Below, piece after piece: positions 8,024-16,529 of a stretch of 53,091 nt of DNA. Below the pieces are notes generated by a model, which saw only the letters and a program-made list of their open reading frames with translations, had not been told where the DNA came from and ran no database searches. A program made the translations under genes and the position numbers. Within the stretch, counting starts at the first letter, position 1. Each line of letters starts with the position of its first letter. Location of the stretch: positions 1 to 53,091 of the forward strand of contig JACCRE010000168.1 of assembly GCA_013813775.1 (NCBI GenBank), read 5' to 3'. This DNA is from Planctomycetaceae bacterium. Lineage in GTDB: Bacteria > Planctomycetota > Planctomycetia > Planctomycetales > Planctomycetaceae.

Positions 8024-9073
8024 TTGAACAACTTCCGGCTTTTCGGCCTCGAAGGCTCTCGGAAATTCGCCCAGCGGGTCGCCCGCTATCTCGACGTGCC
8101 CCTGGCGCGGCACGTCGAGCGATTTTTCGAGGATCGCGAGACGTACGTTCGCAGCGACGTCAACGTGCGGGCATGCGACGTCTATGTGATCACCAGTCTG
8201 TTCGCCGACAAGGATCAGTCGGTCCCCGAGAAGCTCGCGAAGCTGCTGTTCTTCGTCGGTTCGCTCGTCGACGCCTCGGCACGACGCATTACGGTGGTCG
8301 CACCGTATCTGTGCTACGCCCGGCAGGACCGCAAGACCGAAAGCCGCGCCCCGATCAGCATCAAGTATCTCGCGAAGTGCCTCGAAGCCGTCGGCGCCGA
8401 CCGAGTCCTGACGATGGACGTGCACAACCTGTCGGCGTTCCAGAACGCGTTTCGCATCCCAACCGACAATCTCGAAGCGAAGAACATCCTCGCCGACTAT
8501 CTCTGCGGCGTCGACAGCGGACGCGACAGCGACGGCATCCCGCAACCCGCCGAGACCTGCATCACCGAGCCCCTGAATCGCAACCCCGAGAACCTCGTGG
8601 TGCTCGCTCCCGACAGCGGCGGCATGGGCCGGGCGAAACGGTTCCGCAACGCGCTTGAACAGCGACTGCAACTCCGCAACCAGATCGAGGTCGCCTATCT
8701 CGACAAAGAGCGTTTGAACGGCTCCGACGTGCAGGGCAGCAAGATCGTCGGCAACGTGAAGGGCAAGCGGGTCATCGTGCTCGACGACATGATCTCGACC
8801 GGCTCCACGATCAAGATCTGCGTCGAGGCCGTCGAGAAGCATAAAGGTGAAGTCTGGGCGGCCTGTGCGACGCACGGCCTGTTCGTCGGCAAGTCGAACA
8901 AGAACCTCGACGGCGTCGCGCGGCTGGTCATCACCGACACGATCCGACCCTTCCGGCTCGAAACCGAAAAATGGGACGGCCGGCTCTTTGTGATTCCGAC
9001 GGCGATGATGTTCGCCCAAGCCATCCGCCGCACCCATGAAGAGGGCGGATCGATCAGCGATTTGCTGCAATGA
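8024..9073 (+). CDS. prs: Ribose-phosphate pyrophosphokinase (PRPP synthetase)
   Basis: The protein has 349 residues and would transfer pyrophosphate from ATP to ribose-5-phosphate to give PRPP for nucleotide, His and Trp synthesis. Visible features are YARQDRKTESRAPIS (about 98-112), the ATP/flexible-loop region, and the PRPP-binding motif VIVLDDMISTGST (about 250-262). The start is a TTG at 8024 with AAGG eight bases upstream; no ATG fits. The family's usual DLH segment reads DVHN. There is an insertion of about 25 residues (about 162-186) before VVLAPDSGG relative to the common bacterial enzyme. It is therefore a diverged member, and whether it needs phosphate is unknown. An inverted repeat follows the stop codon. 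Confidence 0.85.
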   Translation: MNNFRLFGLEGSRKFAQRVARYLDVPLARHVERFFEDRETYVRSDVNVRACDVYVITSLFADKDQSVPEKLAKLLFFVGSLVDASARRITVVAPYLCYARQDRKTESRAPISIKYLAKCLEAVGADRVLTMDVHNLSAFQNAFRIPTDNLEAKNILADYLCGVDSGRDSDGIPQPAETCITEPLNRNPENLVVLAPDSGGMGRAKRFRNALEQRLQLRNQIEVAYLDKERLNGSDVQGSKIVGNVKGKRVIVLDDMISTGSTIKICVEAVEKHKGEVWAACATHGLFVGKSNKNLDGVARLVITDTIRPFRLETEKWDGRLFVIPTAMMFAQAIRRTHEEGGSISDLLQ

Positions 9074-9142
9074 GATGAGAGTAAGAGGTGAGAGGCCAGA
9101 GAGATCGCACATCGCTGTGCTCACTCCGGCCTCTGGCCTCTC
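9074..9142. terminator. Inverted repeat between convergent genes, possible bidirectional terminator
   Basis: GAGAGGCCAGAG at 9090-9101 pairs perfectly with CTCTGGCCTCTC at 9131-9142, with a 29-base loop. It lies between the end of the PRPP synthetase gene and the end of the convergent permease gene. No T-run is present, so Rho-independent function is uncertain. The left arm is itself made of 7-nt units (GATGAGA, GTAAGAG, GTGAGAG, GCCAGAG). Confidence 0.45.
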
Positions 9143-10712
9143 ATCGCCCGCCTAAGATTTCGACGCGCTTCGCGATCAACAGTTGCAGCACGGCGATGAG
9201 GCCCAGAAACAGGCCGGTCACAGGGATGGCAGCCGCCTGCGGCGAGTCGAACGCCGCGGAAAAGGCGACGGCGAGCATCAGCACGGGCGTGAGTGCATAG
9301 CTGCCGACCATGCACACGAGAAACGCGAGCGGCAGCGATCCCCACTTCACGAACAGCGACATCAGCGTCGTGACGTGCAAGAAGACGAAGAATCCCAGGA
9401 TCGATGCCCAGCCGATCGGCGTTCCGAGGGCGTCGATCGTGACTTCGAGCGCGTCGGGCGATAGCACGGCGCCGATCAGCAGGAACACGATCGCCGGCGC
9501 GAGGCCCAGCGACGCGCCCAGCATCTTCGACCAGCCCATCCGCGAGATCGGCCGCGGCAACAGCAGCAGCGTGTCGAGCGTCTTCCACTTCCATTCGTCG
9601 TGCAGGATCCGCGAGGCCATCACGCTCAGTTCGATGACCAGCGCGACCAGCATCGCGCTCGCCAGCAGCGCGCCCCACTGATCGAGCATCGTGCTCATCG
9701 CCACGGCGCGGCCGCCGGATTCGTAATAGACGAAGGCTCCGATCGCGACGGCGACGACGGCGTAGAACGAGAGCTTCACGAACAACATCGACCAGCCGCC
9801 GGCGAGGAAGTGGAAGTCCTTCCACAACAGCGGATTGCCCCACACGCGTCCCGCCGAGAGGAATCGCAGCTTGCCGACGCGACGGAACACCATGCCGCGC
9901 GACGGGTCGCCCGCCTTCTCGTCTTCGGTGAAGCGGTCGAACAGGAACCAGGCGAGCGCGAAGCAGACGACCGACGACATCAAGTCGAAGACGACCTGGG
10001 CGCTGAACATCGACTCGGCGAAGCCGGTGGTCATGATCGCACCCAGCCGCTCGATCGGGCTCGTTTCGCTGAACCAGGCGTCGACGTCGGCGAGTCGAGC
10101 GTTTATGGCGTTCGACAGACCGCCGGCGGCGGTGAGGCTCGTCACCGCCCAGTTCACGATCATCGGCAGGAAGAAACGGCCCAGGATCGTCAGCGCGGTG
10201 AAGGCCACCGCGGTGCCGCTGCGCTTGCAGATCACCGAGAACAACAATGCCGCATTCGCGGTGAAGGCGAGGAACGACAACAATGCCACTGCCGCCGCGG
10301 CAACCTGGCCGTAGAGCACGCCGCCCAGAGTGATCGCCAGCAGCAAGAACGGGAACTGGATCATCAGCAGCAGCATCGACGACAGCAGCCGACTGGTGCT
10401 TTTGCCTAACAGAATCGCCCCGCGACTCATGCCGGCCATTTTCAGCAGGCCTAGCGTGCCTTCCTCCTTCTCTTCGGTGACGGCGGTCGCGAAGAAACTC
10501 GTTCCGGCCAAGCCGATAAACAGCAGGTTGAGATAGCAGATCGACGAAAAGAACCGCAGTCCCGGCGCGCCGAAGGCAAGGCTCGTCAGGTAAGCGTTCA
10601 GAAGCCCGAAGTAGATAAACAGCGCGAAGGCGATTCGAAACGCATGCCCCTTGACGCCGCGGGCATCCATACGAATCGAGCGGTTGAAGAGCGTGAGGAG
10701 GCCGTGGGACAT
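9141..10712 (-). CDS. ABC-2 type permease (second cassette)
   Basis: The protein has 523 residues and is strongly hydrophobic, with roughly twelve membrane helices in two halves. The cytoplasmic motif TEEKEEGTLGLLKMAGMSRG (about 80-99) is typical of ABC-2 and Nat-type permeases. A shorter equivalent, LHDEWKWKTLDTLLLLP, occurs in the second half, which suggests two fused half-permeases. It is the last gene of the long minus-strand operon and follows its ATPase by 106 bp filled with heptamer repeats. The start ATG at 10712 lacks a Shine-Dalgarno sequence. It has the same layout as the permease at 13702. The substrate is unknown. Confidence 0.82.
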   Translation of the reverse strand: MSHGLLTLFNRSIRMDARGVKGHAFRIAFALFIYFGLLNAYLTSLAFGAPGLRFFSSICYLNLLFIGLAGTSFFATAVTEEKEEGTLGLLKMAGMSRGAILLGKSTSRLLSSMLLLMIQFPFLLLAITLGGVLYGQVAAAAVALLSFLAFTANAALLFSVICKRSGTAVAFTALTILGRFFLPMIVNWAVTSLTAAGGLSNAINARLADVDAWFSETSPIERLGAIMTTGFAESMFSAQVVFDLMSSVVCFALAWFLFDRFTEDEKAGDPSRGMVFRRVGKLRFLSAGRVWGNPLLWKDFHFLAGGWSMLFVKLSFYAVVAVAIGAFVYYESGGRAVAMSTMLDQWGALLASAMLVALVIELSVMASRILHDEWKWKTLDTLLLLPRPISRMGWSKMLGASLGLAPAIVFLLIGAVLSPDALEVTIDALGTPIGWASILGFFVFLHVTTLMSLFVKWGSLPLAFLVCMVGSYALTPVLMLAVAFSAAFDSPQAAAIPVTGLFLGLIAVLQLLIAKRVEILGGR

Positions 10713-10719
10713 GGAGAGA

Positions 10720-10772
10720 AGTCAAGAGTCAAGAGTCAAGAGTCAAGAGTCAGGAGTCAGGAGTCAGGAGTC
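10720..10772. repeat. Tandem heptamer array AGTCAAG/AGTCAGG
   Basis: There are seven consecutive 7-nt units, four AGTCAAG then three AGTCAGG, plus a partial unit. The array sits 7 bp upstream of the permease start on the minus strand, where a ribosome binding site would be expected. A second, looser heptad stretch (ACTCAAC/CCTCAAC) follows at about 10787-10820. Confidence 0.85.
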
Positions 10773-10818
10773 CACTGGGATCATTTTGCTCTCAATGCTC
10801 GACACTCAACCCTCAACC

Positions 10819-11808
10819 TCATCTCACCCCGCGTTCCGTCAGATCCATGAATGCCTCGTTGAGGTGTCGTTTGGCGCGAGTGAACTCGACGACGGGGAGG
10901 CCGAGCGACAACGCGCCGGCAAGTAGGTCGTTCGTGGTCGTTTTCGTCCAGTCGTAGGCGACGCGGTAACTCGCGAGCTCGCCTTCCACCGGTTCGACGG
11001 AGACGACGCCGAAGATCGCCGCGAGATCCTCGGCGAGGCCCTCGCGGTCGTTGCCGAAGCGGAAGCGATACGTGGGATGCTCCTCGACGGCGGCGAGCAG
11101 GTCTTCAATGGGTCCGCTGAACTTGGTCACGCCGCGATCGATGATCGTCACGCTGTCGCACAGCTCCGCCAGCTCGCTGAGGATGTGCGAGCTGATGAAG
11201 ATCGTCTTCCCCATGCTTCGCAGCTCGCGAAGGATGTCCATCAGTTCGATCCGGGCGCGGGGATCGAGTCCGCTCGCCGGTTCATCCAGCAACAGCAGTT
11301 GCGGATCGTTCACGAGCACGCGGGCAAGCCCGACTCGCTGCTGCATGCCGCGCGACAGGCCTTGAATCAGGTCTTCGCGGCGATGATCCATGTCGGTGAG
11401 GGCCAGCACGTCTCCGATGACGCGATCACGGTCTTTCGGAGGCAGGCCGTACGCCGCAGCAAAGAAGTCGAGGTACTCATGCACCGTCATCTGCCGGTAC
11501 ATGCTGAAGTGATCGGGCATGAAGCCGATCTTTCGGCGGACCTCGGCCATCTCGGTGAGCACGTCGTGCCCGAAGACGCGAACGGTGCCTGTCTGCGGCT
11601 TGAGCAGCGTGCAGATCAGCTTCAGCGAGGTCGTCTTGCCGGCTCCGTTCGGCCCGACGAAGCCATGGATGCTGCCGCTCTCGACGCGGAGGCTCACATC
11701 GACGAGCGCGCGGTGGTTCTTATAAACGTGGCTCAGACGCCGAATCTCAATCGCAGGTGCGGTTGCAGTTGAGGTCGCGGATTGCAAAGCATCGAAGGTC
11801 GTCGCCAT
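10819..11808 (-). CDS. ABC transporter ATP-binding protein (second cassette)
   Basis: The protein has 329 residues. Walker A is GPNGAGKTT (52-60), the signature motif is LSRGMQQR (151-158), and Walker B is LLLLDEPASGLD (171-182), with the switch His in FISSHI. The signature uses SRGM instead of SGGQ, as in many CcmA/Nat-type export ATPases. The C-terminal 90 residues form the regulatory tail seen in ABC-2 ATPases. It pairs with the permease at 9141 and follows a large membrane protein by 58 bp. It closely resembles the ATPase at 15591, including the shared GLDPRARIE stretch, consistent with cassette duplication. The cargo is unknown. Confidence 0.88.
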   Translation of the reverse strand: MATTFDALQSATSTATAPAIEIRRLSHVYKNHRALVDVSLRVESGSIHGFVGPNGAGKTTSLKLICTLLKPQTGTVRVFGHDVLTEMAEVRRKIGFMPDHFSMYRQMTVHEYLDFFAAAYGLPPKDRDRVIGDVLALTDMDHRREDLIQGLSRGMQQRVGLARVLVNDPQLLLLDEPASGLDPRARIELMDILRELRSMGKTIFISSHILSELAELCDSVTIIDRGVTKFSGPIEDLLAAVEEHPTYRFRFGNDREGLAEDLAAIFGVVSVEPVEGELASYRVAYDWTKTTTNDLLAGALSLGLPVVEFTRAKRHLNEAFMDLTERGVR

Positions 11809-11866
11809 GCGTGTTGATGATTCGAGCGAAGACGTGTTTTGGAATGAGGACGAGATCCAGGAGCCT

Positions 11867-13705
11867 TCAGATCGCCACGTTGAAACTGTAAAGAACGCCG
11901 CCGGCTTGTGCCGGCATGGGAATCGGTTCGACGTTCGTCGCTTCCGCTCCTACGGCGCCCGGCAGGAAGAGCGACTGAAAAGAACCCGATAGCGGTGCGT
12001 AGATGAAGATCTTCGCCTGCCCTTCCGGCAAGTAGAAGGCCTTGAGTTCGTCATCCGTCGTCAGCCGCAGCGAATAGAGCATCAGCGGTCGCACGAGCTG
12101 GCTCAGCCGTTTGTCGAGTATCGTGTCGTGCTCGCCGAAAGGGACGTCGGTCAGAAAATCCGAATCGGTGATCCGAAGGAACTCTCGCACGGGCGTCCCG
12201 TTGCCGAGCGGCCGCAAAAACTCTCCGTCGCGTCGGTAATTGAAGACTTTCCGGTCGATGATGGCGTACATCTCGTTCGAGGCAGGAAACCCCTTGGGCA
12301 GTCGAAACACCGTCTGCGCCGCCGGATCGGCAATGACGACGGGCGCTGCGGCACCAAGGGACTGCACGACCGCCTTGTGGCTCATGATGCGGGTGGAATA
12401 GGGCGGTACGTCGGCGATGAAGCGTCCCGTCGAGCCGGCGGTCGTGACTCCGCCGACCGGTTCATTGTCGGTCGCGTCGGAATAGATGCGTTCGTCGCCG
12501 CGGTGCAGAAACGTGTACTGGCCGCCCGAGGTCACGAACACACTCGACCACGCGGTGGCGTCGTAGCGATCGTCGTCGATGTGCTCGGCGAGCGCGACCG
12601 AAAACACACCGTCCGACTCGCCGTAGCCGCGGTTGCCGACAAGGTAGAACGCCGCACCGAACAAAAGCGTCGCACCGACGATCGCACCGAAGGTGGCTGG
12701 CACATTGCGAAACTCGCGCCCGATCAGAAAGCAGCCCGGGAACAGCACCGCGACGTACGAGAGGCTCAGCAGGTGAATGACGCCCCAATTATGTTCGACC
12801 TTGACCATGCGCTTGAGTTGATTGAACACGCCGGTCGTCATCCGCCACTGCTCGAGCGGATAGGAGTAGGTCAGGTCCTGGTTGGCCCGAGCGATCTCTT
12901 CGGGAGTTTCTTCGACGGGTCGCGGCGGTGGGTCGAGCTGACGGCGGACGTAGTCGGACGTCAGTCCGGACCGGCCGACGGCGTGCCTTTTGACGGTGCC
13001 GCTGCCGATGCGAAACTCATCGGAAGGCTCGTTCAACACGGCCAGGTCGCCGGTGAACCGCGGCGGTCGGCCGTCGGCGCCCTGCATCAGATGCAATCCA
13101 CCTCCCTGCTTGAGCCAGTCGAGAAAGGCCTCGCGGCGCGGCGCTTCCCAATCCGGTGCATGATCGAGCACGACCGACGACAAGGTGTCCGTCGCCGTCG
13201 TGAATGGTGGAAACGAACGTGCCGGAAAGCGCTTTACGGCGCCGCCTCGTTCGGCGAGGGCGCCGTCTTGAGTCAGCAGCACGCGGGCCGGCGGACCGTA
13301 CCGCGGCGTGGGCAGCTTGGCCTGCCCGCCCTCCCACTCAAGCATCCACGTTTCCATGTCGCCGAGGATCAGCGGATAAAACTGCACGTATCGCTGCGTG
13401 GCGGGCGCCAGATAGATCAGTTCGTCATAGAAGCCGCCGACGCGTCGCCCTGAAAAATCGGCGCGGTACAGGCGGATGACGCCGTCAAATGGCTCGGCCG
13501 TCGGATTATCGACGACGAACGTCAACGGCGAAAATCTGTCGCGCATCACCGTGCCGTCGAAGCCCCAGATCACGTCGCGAACGACGAGCGTCGGATCGCC
13601 CGCAGCGGCGAACGCGGAACTTGCTCCGAACAGCCACACGATCAATGCAAGAAGCGGCTTGCGCCTGCCGCTCGACATCTGTTTCTCTTGAACCATTTGC
13701 CTCAT
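11867..13705 (-). CDS. Large membrane protein of the second ABC cassette (GldG-like context)
   Basis: The protein has 612 residues. The ATG at 13705 overlaps the preceding stop as ATGA, which supports it; an internal ATG at 13678 would give a more compact signal peptide (LLALIVWLFGASSAFA). A secreted beta-rich region is followed by a segment resembling the amidotransferase-like fold of VWA/BatA neighbours (LSSVVLDHAPDWEAPRREAF). Two or three membrane helices then begin with the motif YVAVLFPGCFLIG, and a C-terminal extracytoplasmic domain ends the protein. The 717-residue protein at 16526 has the same order and the related motif YVAVIAPGEYWLLG, so the two look like paralogues. The function is unknown; in position it resembles the soluble partner of Gld-type ABC systems. 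Confidence 0.7.
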   Translation of the reverse strand: MRQMVQEKQMSSGRRKPLLALIVWLFGASSAFAAAGDPTLVVRDVIWGFDGTVMRDRFSPLTFVVDNPTAEPFDGVIRLYRADFSGRRVGGFYDELIYLAPATQRYVQFYPLILGDMETWMLEWEGGQAKLPTPRYGPPARVLLTQDGALAERGGAVKRFPARSFPPFTTATDTLSSVVLDHAPDWEAPRREAFLDWLKQGGGLHLMQGADGRPPRFTGDLAVLNEPSDEFRIGSGTVKRHAVGRSGLTSDYVRRQLDPPPRPVEETPEEIARANQDLTYSYPLEQWRMTTGVFNQLKRMVKVEHNWGVIHLLSLSYVAVLFPGCFLIGREFRNVPATFGAIVGATLLFGAAFYLVGNRGYGESDGVFSVALAEHIDDDRYDATAWSSVFVTSGGQYTFLHRGDERIYSDATDNEPVGGVTTAGSTGRFIADVPPYSTRIMSHKAVVQSLGAAAPVVIADPAAQTVFRLPKGFPASNEMYAIIDRKVFNYRRDGEFLRPLGNGTPVREFLRITDSDFLTDVPFGEHDTILDKRLSQLVRPLMLYSLRLTTDDELKAFYLPEGQAKIFIYAPLSGSFQSLFLPGAVGAEATNVEPIPMPAQAGGVLYSFNVAI

Positions 13706-15594
13706 CGCACCAACTCGCCGGTTTCGACCGGCTCCGATTCAAAGTCCAATACCGGCTCAATTATGCGGCGCTCGACGGGAATGTACGGCTCGTTCTCGGC
13801 ACGGCCGAGCAGTTGCGAAATCTGAAGAGAGCAGGCCACGCGCAATCCAAGCGCCATACCACCGTAAACGAAGCTGTTTGCGATCAACAGATAAATGAGA
13901 TCGCCCGGGTCGAGCTTCGTCCACATCAGCTCGCCGATGACGGCAGCGGGGCTGTAAATCGACAATGGCGAGAAGCGGTAGTTCGACGCATCGGGGTCTA
14001 TGACGAGCCGCAAGACAGGTCCCGTCAGGCACAGCCCCACCAGCACGGCCACGCTCGCCAGCATCGCTTTGCTCTGCGTCGACAGCCGCAGGCCGATGTA
14101 TGTCGAAAGATACGCCGCCAGCGCGAAGTGCGTCAGTAAGACCACTGTCGCCGTGATGAAATAAAGCACTCCAAGGTCGAGAAAGCTGCCGACGACGCTG
14201 TAACGCAGGTACGCCAGCAGCAGCATCGTCGTCGCCACGGGGACGGCGCACACGGTGATGAGTCTCCACACGCCGGCGAGCTTCTGTCGCAGGATTGCGC
14301 GGGTCGTCATCGGCGTTGTTAATAACACGTCGAGCGATTGCCTCGATCGTTCCGCAGTAAAGAGGCCCGCGCCCTTCACGGCGGCCAGCAGTCCACCGCC
14401 GAGCCACAACAGGCCGCCGATCATCCCCAGCGAATCGATCCCTGAATTATCGAAGCTGCTCGCGGACGTCGCGCCGATCAGCAGCACCGGCACTTCGACA
14501 AGCAGCAGAACGCGGACCAGATATCGGAAGGAGCCCAGCGTCGTTTTCGTCGTCTCCCGCCAGGCGACGGGGGCGTCGTCCGGAAGAGCGCCGCCCGTCT
14601 TGACGATCTCGATGCCCTTCGCGTACTTCGTGTTGAGCTCGCGGAAGGATTGGTCGAGCCGGGCGAAGGATCGAGCGAGGTAACGGTTCGATTTGGCTTC
14701 GGCCCGACGCACGATCGACAGCCGTGCGACCACGAGGCTCGCGAATGCCATCGCCAGCAAAGGCGCCGTTTGCCAGACCGCGAGCCATGCGGGCTTTGCC
14801 AAAAAGGCGGTGGCGCCCACCATGCCACGCTCCAGTTGGTCCATCCACATGATCATGGGCAGCGGGCCGAAAAAGATGCCGATGATCGCAGTGGGCTCGT
14901 CGATCGGCATCAGTCGCAAAGTCGAGCCGATCGTGCCGAGAACTTCGATGATGTGGCTGTTCGGCTGGAGACCCAGGCTGATCACCAGAAAGATCGGGCC
15001 GGGAAACAGCAGGGCGAGGATGGCGTACGTCAGCAGAAACGCTCCCGCCGTCGTGCGACACCACGCCGAGCAGGCGATGCCGATCGCCCCGATCATCAGG
15101 ATCGTCGCCACGAGCCGCACGAAGCCCTCGACCAACAGCGGTGCGTCGAGACCGCCCAGCGTATAGGCCACGCCCAGCAACGGCAGCGACAACAATGCCA
15201 GGCTGAGCATCGGAAAGACGCGGCCGAGATACTTCTCGATCACGATCTTCGTCGGCGAGAGTTTCGTGAGGAACAGCAGCCCGAGGGTATTGCGCTCCTT
15301 CTCGGCCGTGATCGCCGCCGCCGTGAACGCCGGGAGAAACAGATAGACGCCGCCGAACTGAATCAGCATCACCGTCATATAGACTTTGCCGCCGCGTCCC
15401 AGCACGGCGAATCCGTCGCCGGCGGGAAACAGCACATCGCGGGCGAAGATCAGCGCGAGCAGGAAGAGAATGCCCGCGTACACGCCGCGCAGCACGTAAG
15501 TCCGCCGGCGCGAGGCGGCCTCGGTCAGATCCTTCACGAAGAGCGGCAACGTGAAATGAACACGCAGCCGGCTAAGAGCCTCGCGCGACGTCAC
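13702..15594 (-). CDS. ABC-2 type permease (first cassette)
   Basis: The protein has 630 residues with about twelve membrane helices. The motif TAEKERNTLGLLFLTKLSP (about 97-115) matches TEEKEEGTLGLL in the other permease. In the second half TAERSRQSLDVLLTTPM repeats the idea, indicating two joined half-permeases. It begins with GTG at 15594, overlapping the ATPase stop as GTGA, and ends in an ATGA overlap with the 612-residue protein, so translation is probably coupled in both directions. It acts with the ATPase at 15591. The substrate is unknown. Confidence 0.82.
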   Translation of the reverse strand: MTSREALSRLRVHFTLPLFVKDLTEAASRRRTYVLRGVYAGILFLLALIFARDVLFPAGDGFAVLGRGGKVYMTVMLIQFGGVYLFLPAFTAAAITAEKERNTLGLLFLTKLSPTKIVIEKYLGRVFPMLSLALLSLPLLGVAYTLGGLDAPLLVEGFVRLVATILMIGAIGIACSAWCRTTAGAFLLTYAILALLFPGPIFLVISLGLQPNSHIIEVLGTIGSTLRLMPIDEPTAIIGIFFGPLPMIMWMDQLERGMVGATAFLAKPAWLAVWQTAPLLAMAFASLVVARLSIVRRAEAKSNRYLARSFARLDQSFRELNTKYAKGIEIVKTGGALPDDAPVAWRETTKTTLGSFRYLVRVLLLVEVPVLLIGATSASSFDNSGIDSLGMIGGLLWLGGGLLAAVKGAGLFTAERSRQSLDVLLTTPMTTRAILRQKLAGVWRLITVCAVPVATTMLLLAYLRYSVVGSFLDLGVLYFITATVVLLTHFALAAYLSTYIGLRLSTQSKAMLASVAVLVGLCLTGPVLRLVIDPDASNYRFSPLSIYSPAAVIGELMWTKLDPGDLIYLLIANSFVYGGMALGLRVACSLQISQLLGRAENEPYIPVERRIIEPVLDFESEPVETGELVR

Positions 15595-16529
15595 GCCGTC
15601 ACCCCTTCCGTCAGCTTCATGAACGCCGTCTCCATGTCCATCGCTTCGGGCTGGAACATCCGCACGCGACCGCCCGCCGCCACCACCGCCGCGTGAAGGT
15701 CTTCGATCGAGAGCAGGTCTTCGCGCAGCCGGATCGACAGGCGATCGGACTGCACATCGACGTCGGCGACACCTTCGTGCTGGCGTAAATCCGCCGCGAC
15801 CGCTTCACCGGCACCGGCGAGCTGCACGTGCACGACGCGCATCAGTTCGAGCCGACGGAAGATGTCGTCGAGCGAGCCTTCGGCGACGAGCTGTCCCGCT
15901 TCGATGATGCCGATCCGCGTACAGAGGTTCGCCAGCTCGTGGAGAATGTGGCTTGAAATCAGGATCGTTTTGCCCATCTCCTTGAGCGCTTTGAGCAGTT
16001 CCCGCATTTCGATGCGGGCGCGCGGATCGAGGCCGCTCGCGGGTTCGTCGAGCAACAGCAGCTCAGGATCGTGCAACAACACTCGGGCGAGCGAGAGCCG
16101 TTGTTTCATGCCGCGCGACAGGCTGTCGACTTGGAAGTCGATCTTGTGCGTCAGATCGGTGAGTTCCAGCACATCATCGACGACGGCCTTCCGCCGATGC
16201 GACGGCAAGCCGTACGCCGCGGCGAAGAAGTGCAGGTACTCGCGTGCGGTCAGGTCTTCATAGACGCCGAAGAAGTCGGGAACGTACCCGATTTTCTCAC
16301 GGACCGTCGCAGGTCGCCGACGCACGTCGAGACCGCACACCTTGACGACGCCTTCGAACTTGCGTTGCAACGTCGCAAGGACGCGGATGGTCGAAGACTT
16401 GCCGGCGCCATTGGGACCGATGAAGCCGAAGACCTCGCCCTTCGGAATCTCGAACGAGATCCGTTTGACGGCTTCGAACTTGCCGTACGAGACCTTCAGG
16501 GCACGCACGGACACGACGGGTTCAGTCAT
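15591..16529 (-). CDS. ABC transporter ATP-binding protein (first cassette)
   Basis: The protein has 312 residues. Walker A is GPNGAGKSS (38-46), the signature is LSRGMKQR (137-144), Walker B is LLLLDEPASGLD with Asp161, and SSHILHELANLC is the H-loop region. It starts in an ATGA overlap with the 717-residue membrane protein and ends in a GTGA overlap with its permease. The sequence is near that of the ATPase at 10819. It belongs to the export-type ATPases of ABC-2 systems. No substrate can be inferred. Confidence 0.9.
   Translation of the reverse strand: MTEPVVSVRALKVSYGKFEAVKRISFEIPKGEVFGFIGPNGAGKSSTIRVLATLQRKFEGVVKVCGLDVRRRPATVREKIGYVPDFFGVYEDLTAREYLHFFAAAYGLPSHRRKAVVDDVLELTDLTHKIDFQVDSLSRGMKQRLSLARVLLHDPELLLLDEPASGLDPRARIEMRELLKALKEMGKTILISSHILHELANLCTRIGIIEAGQLVAEGSLDDIFRRLELMRVVHVQLAGAGEAVAADLRQHEGVADVDVQSDRLSIRLREDLLSIEDLHAAVVAAGGRVRMFQPEAMDMETAFMKLTEGVTA

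Noticed and set aside
10720-10772. Possible CRISPR array
   Set aside because: The units are 7 bases with no spacers; this is a simple tandem repeat.
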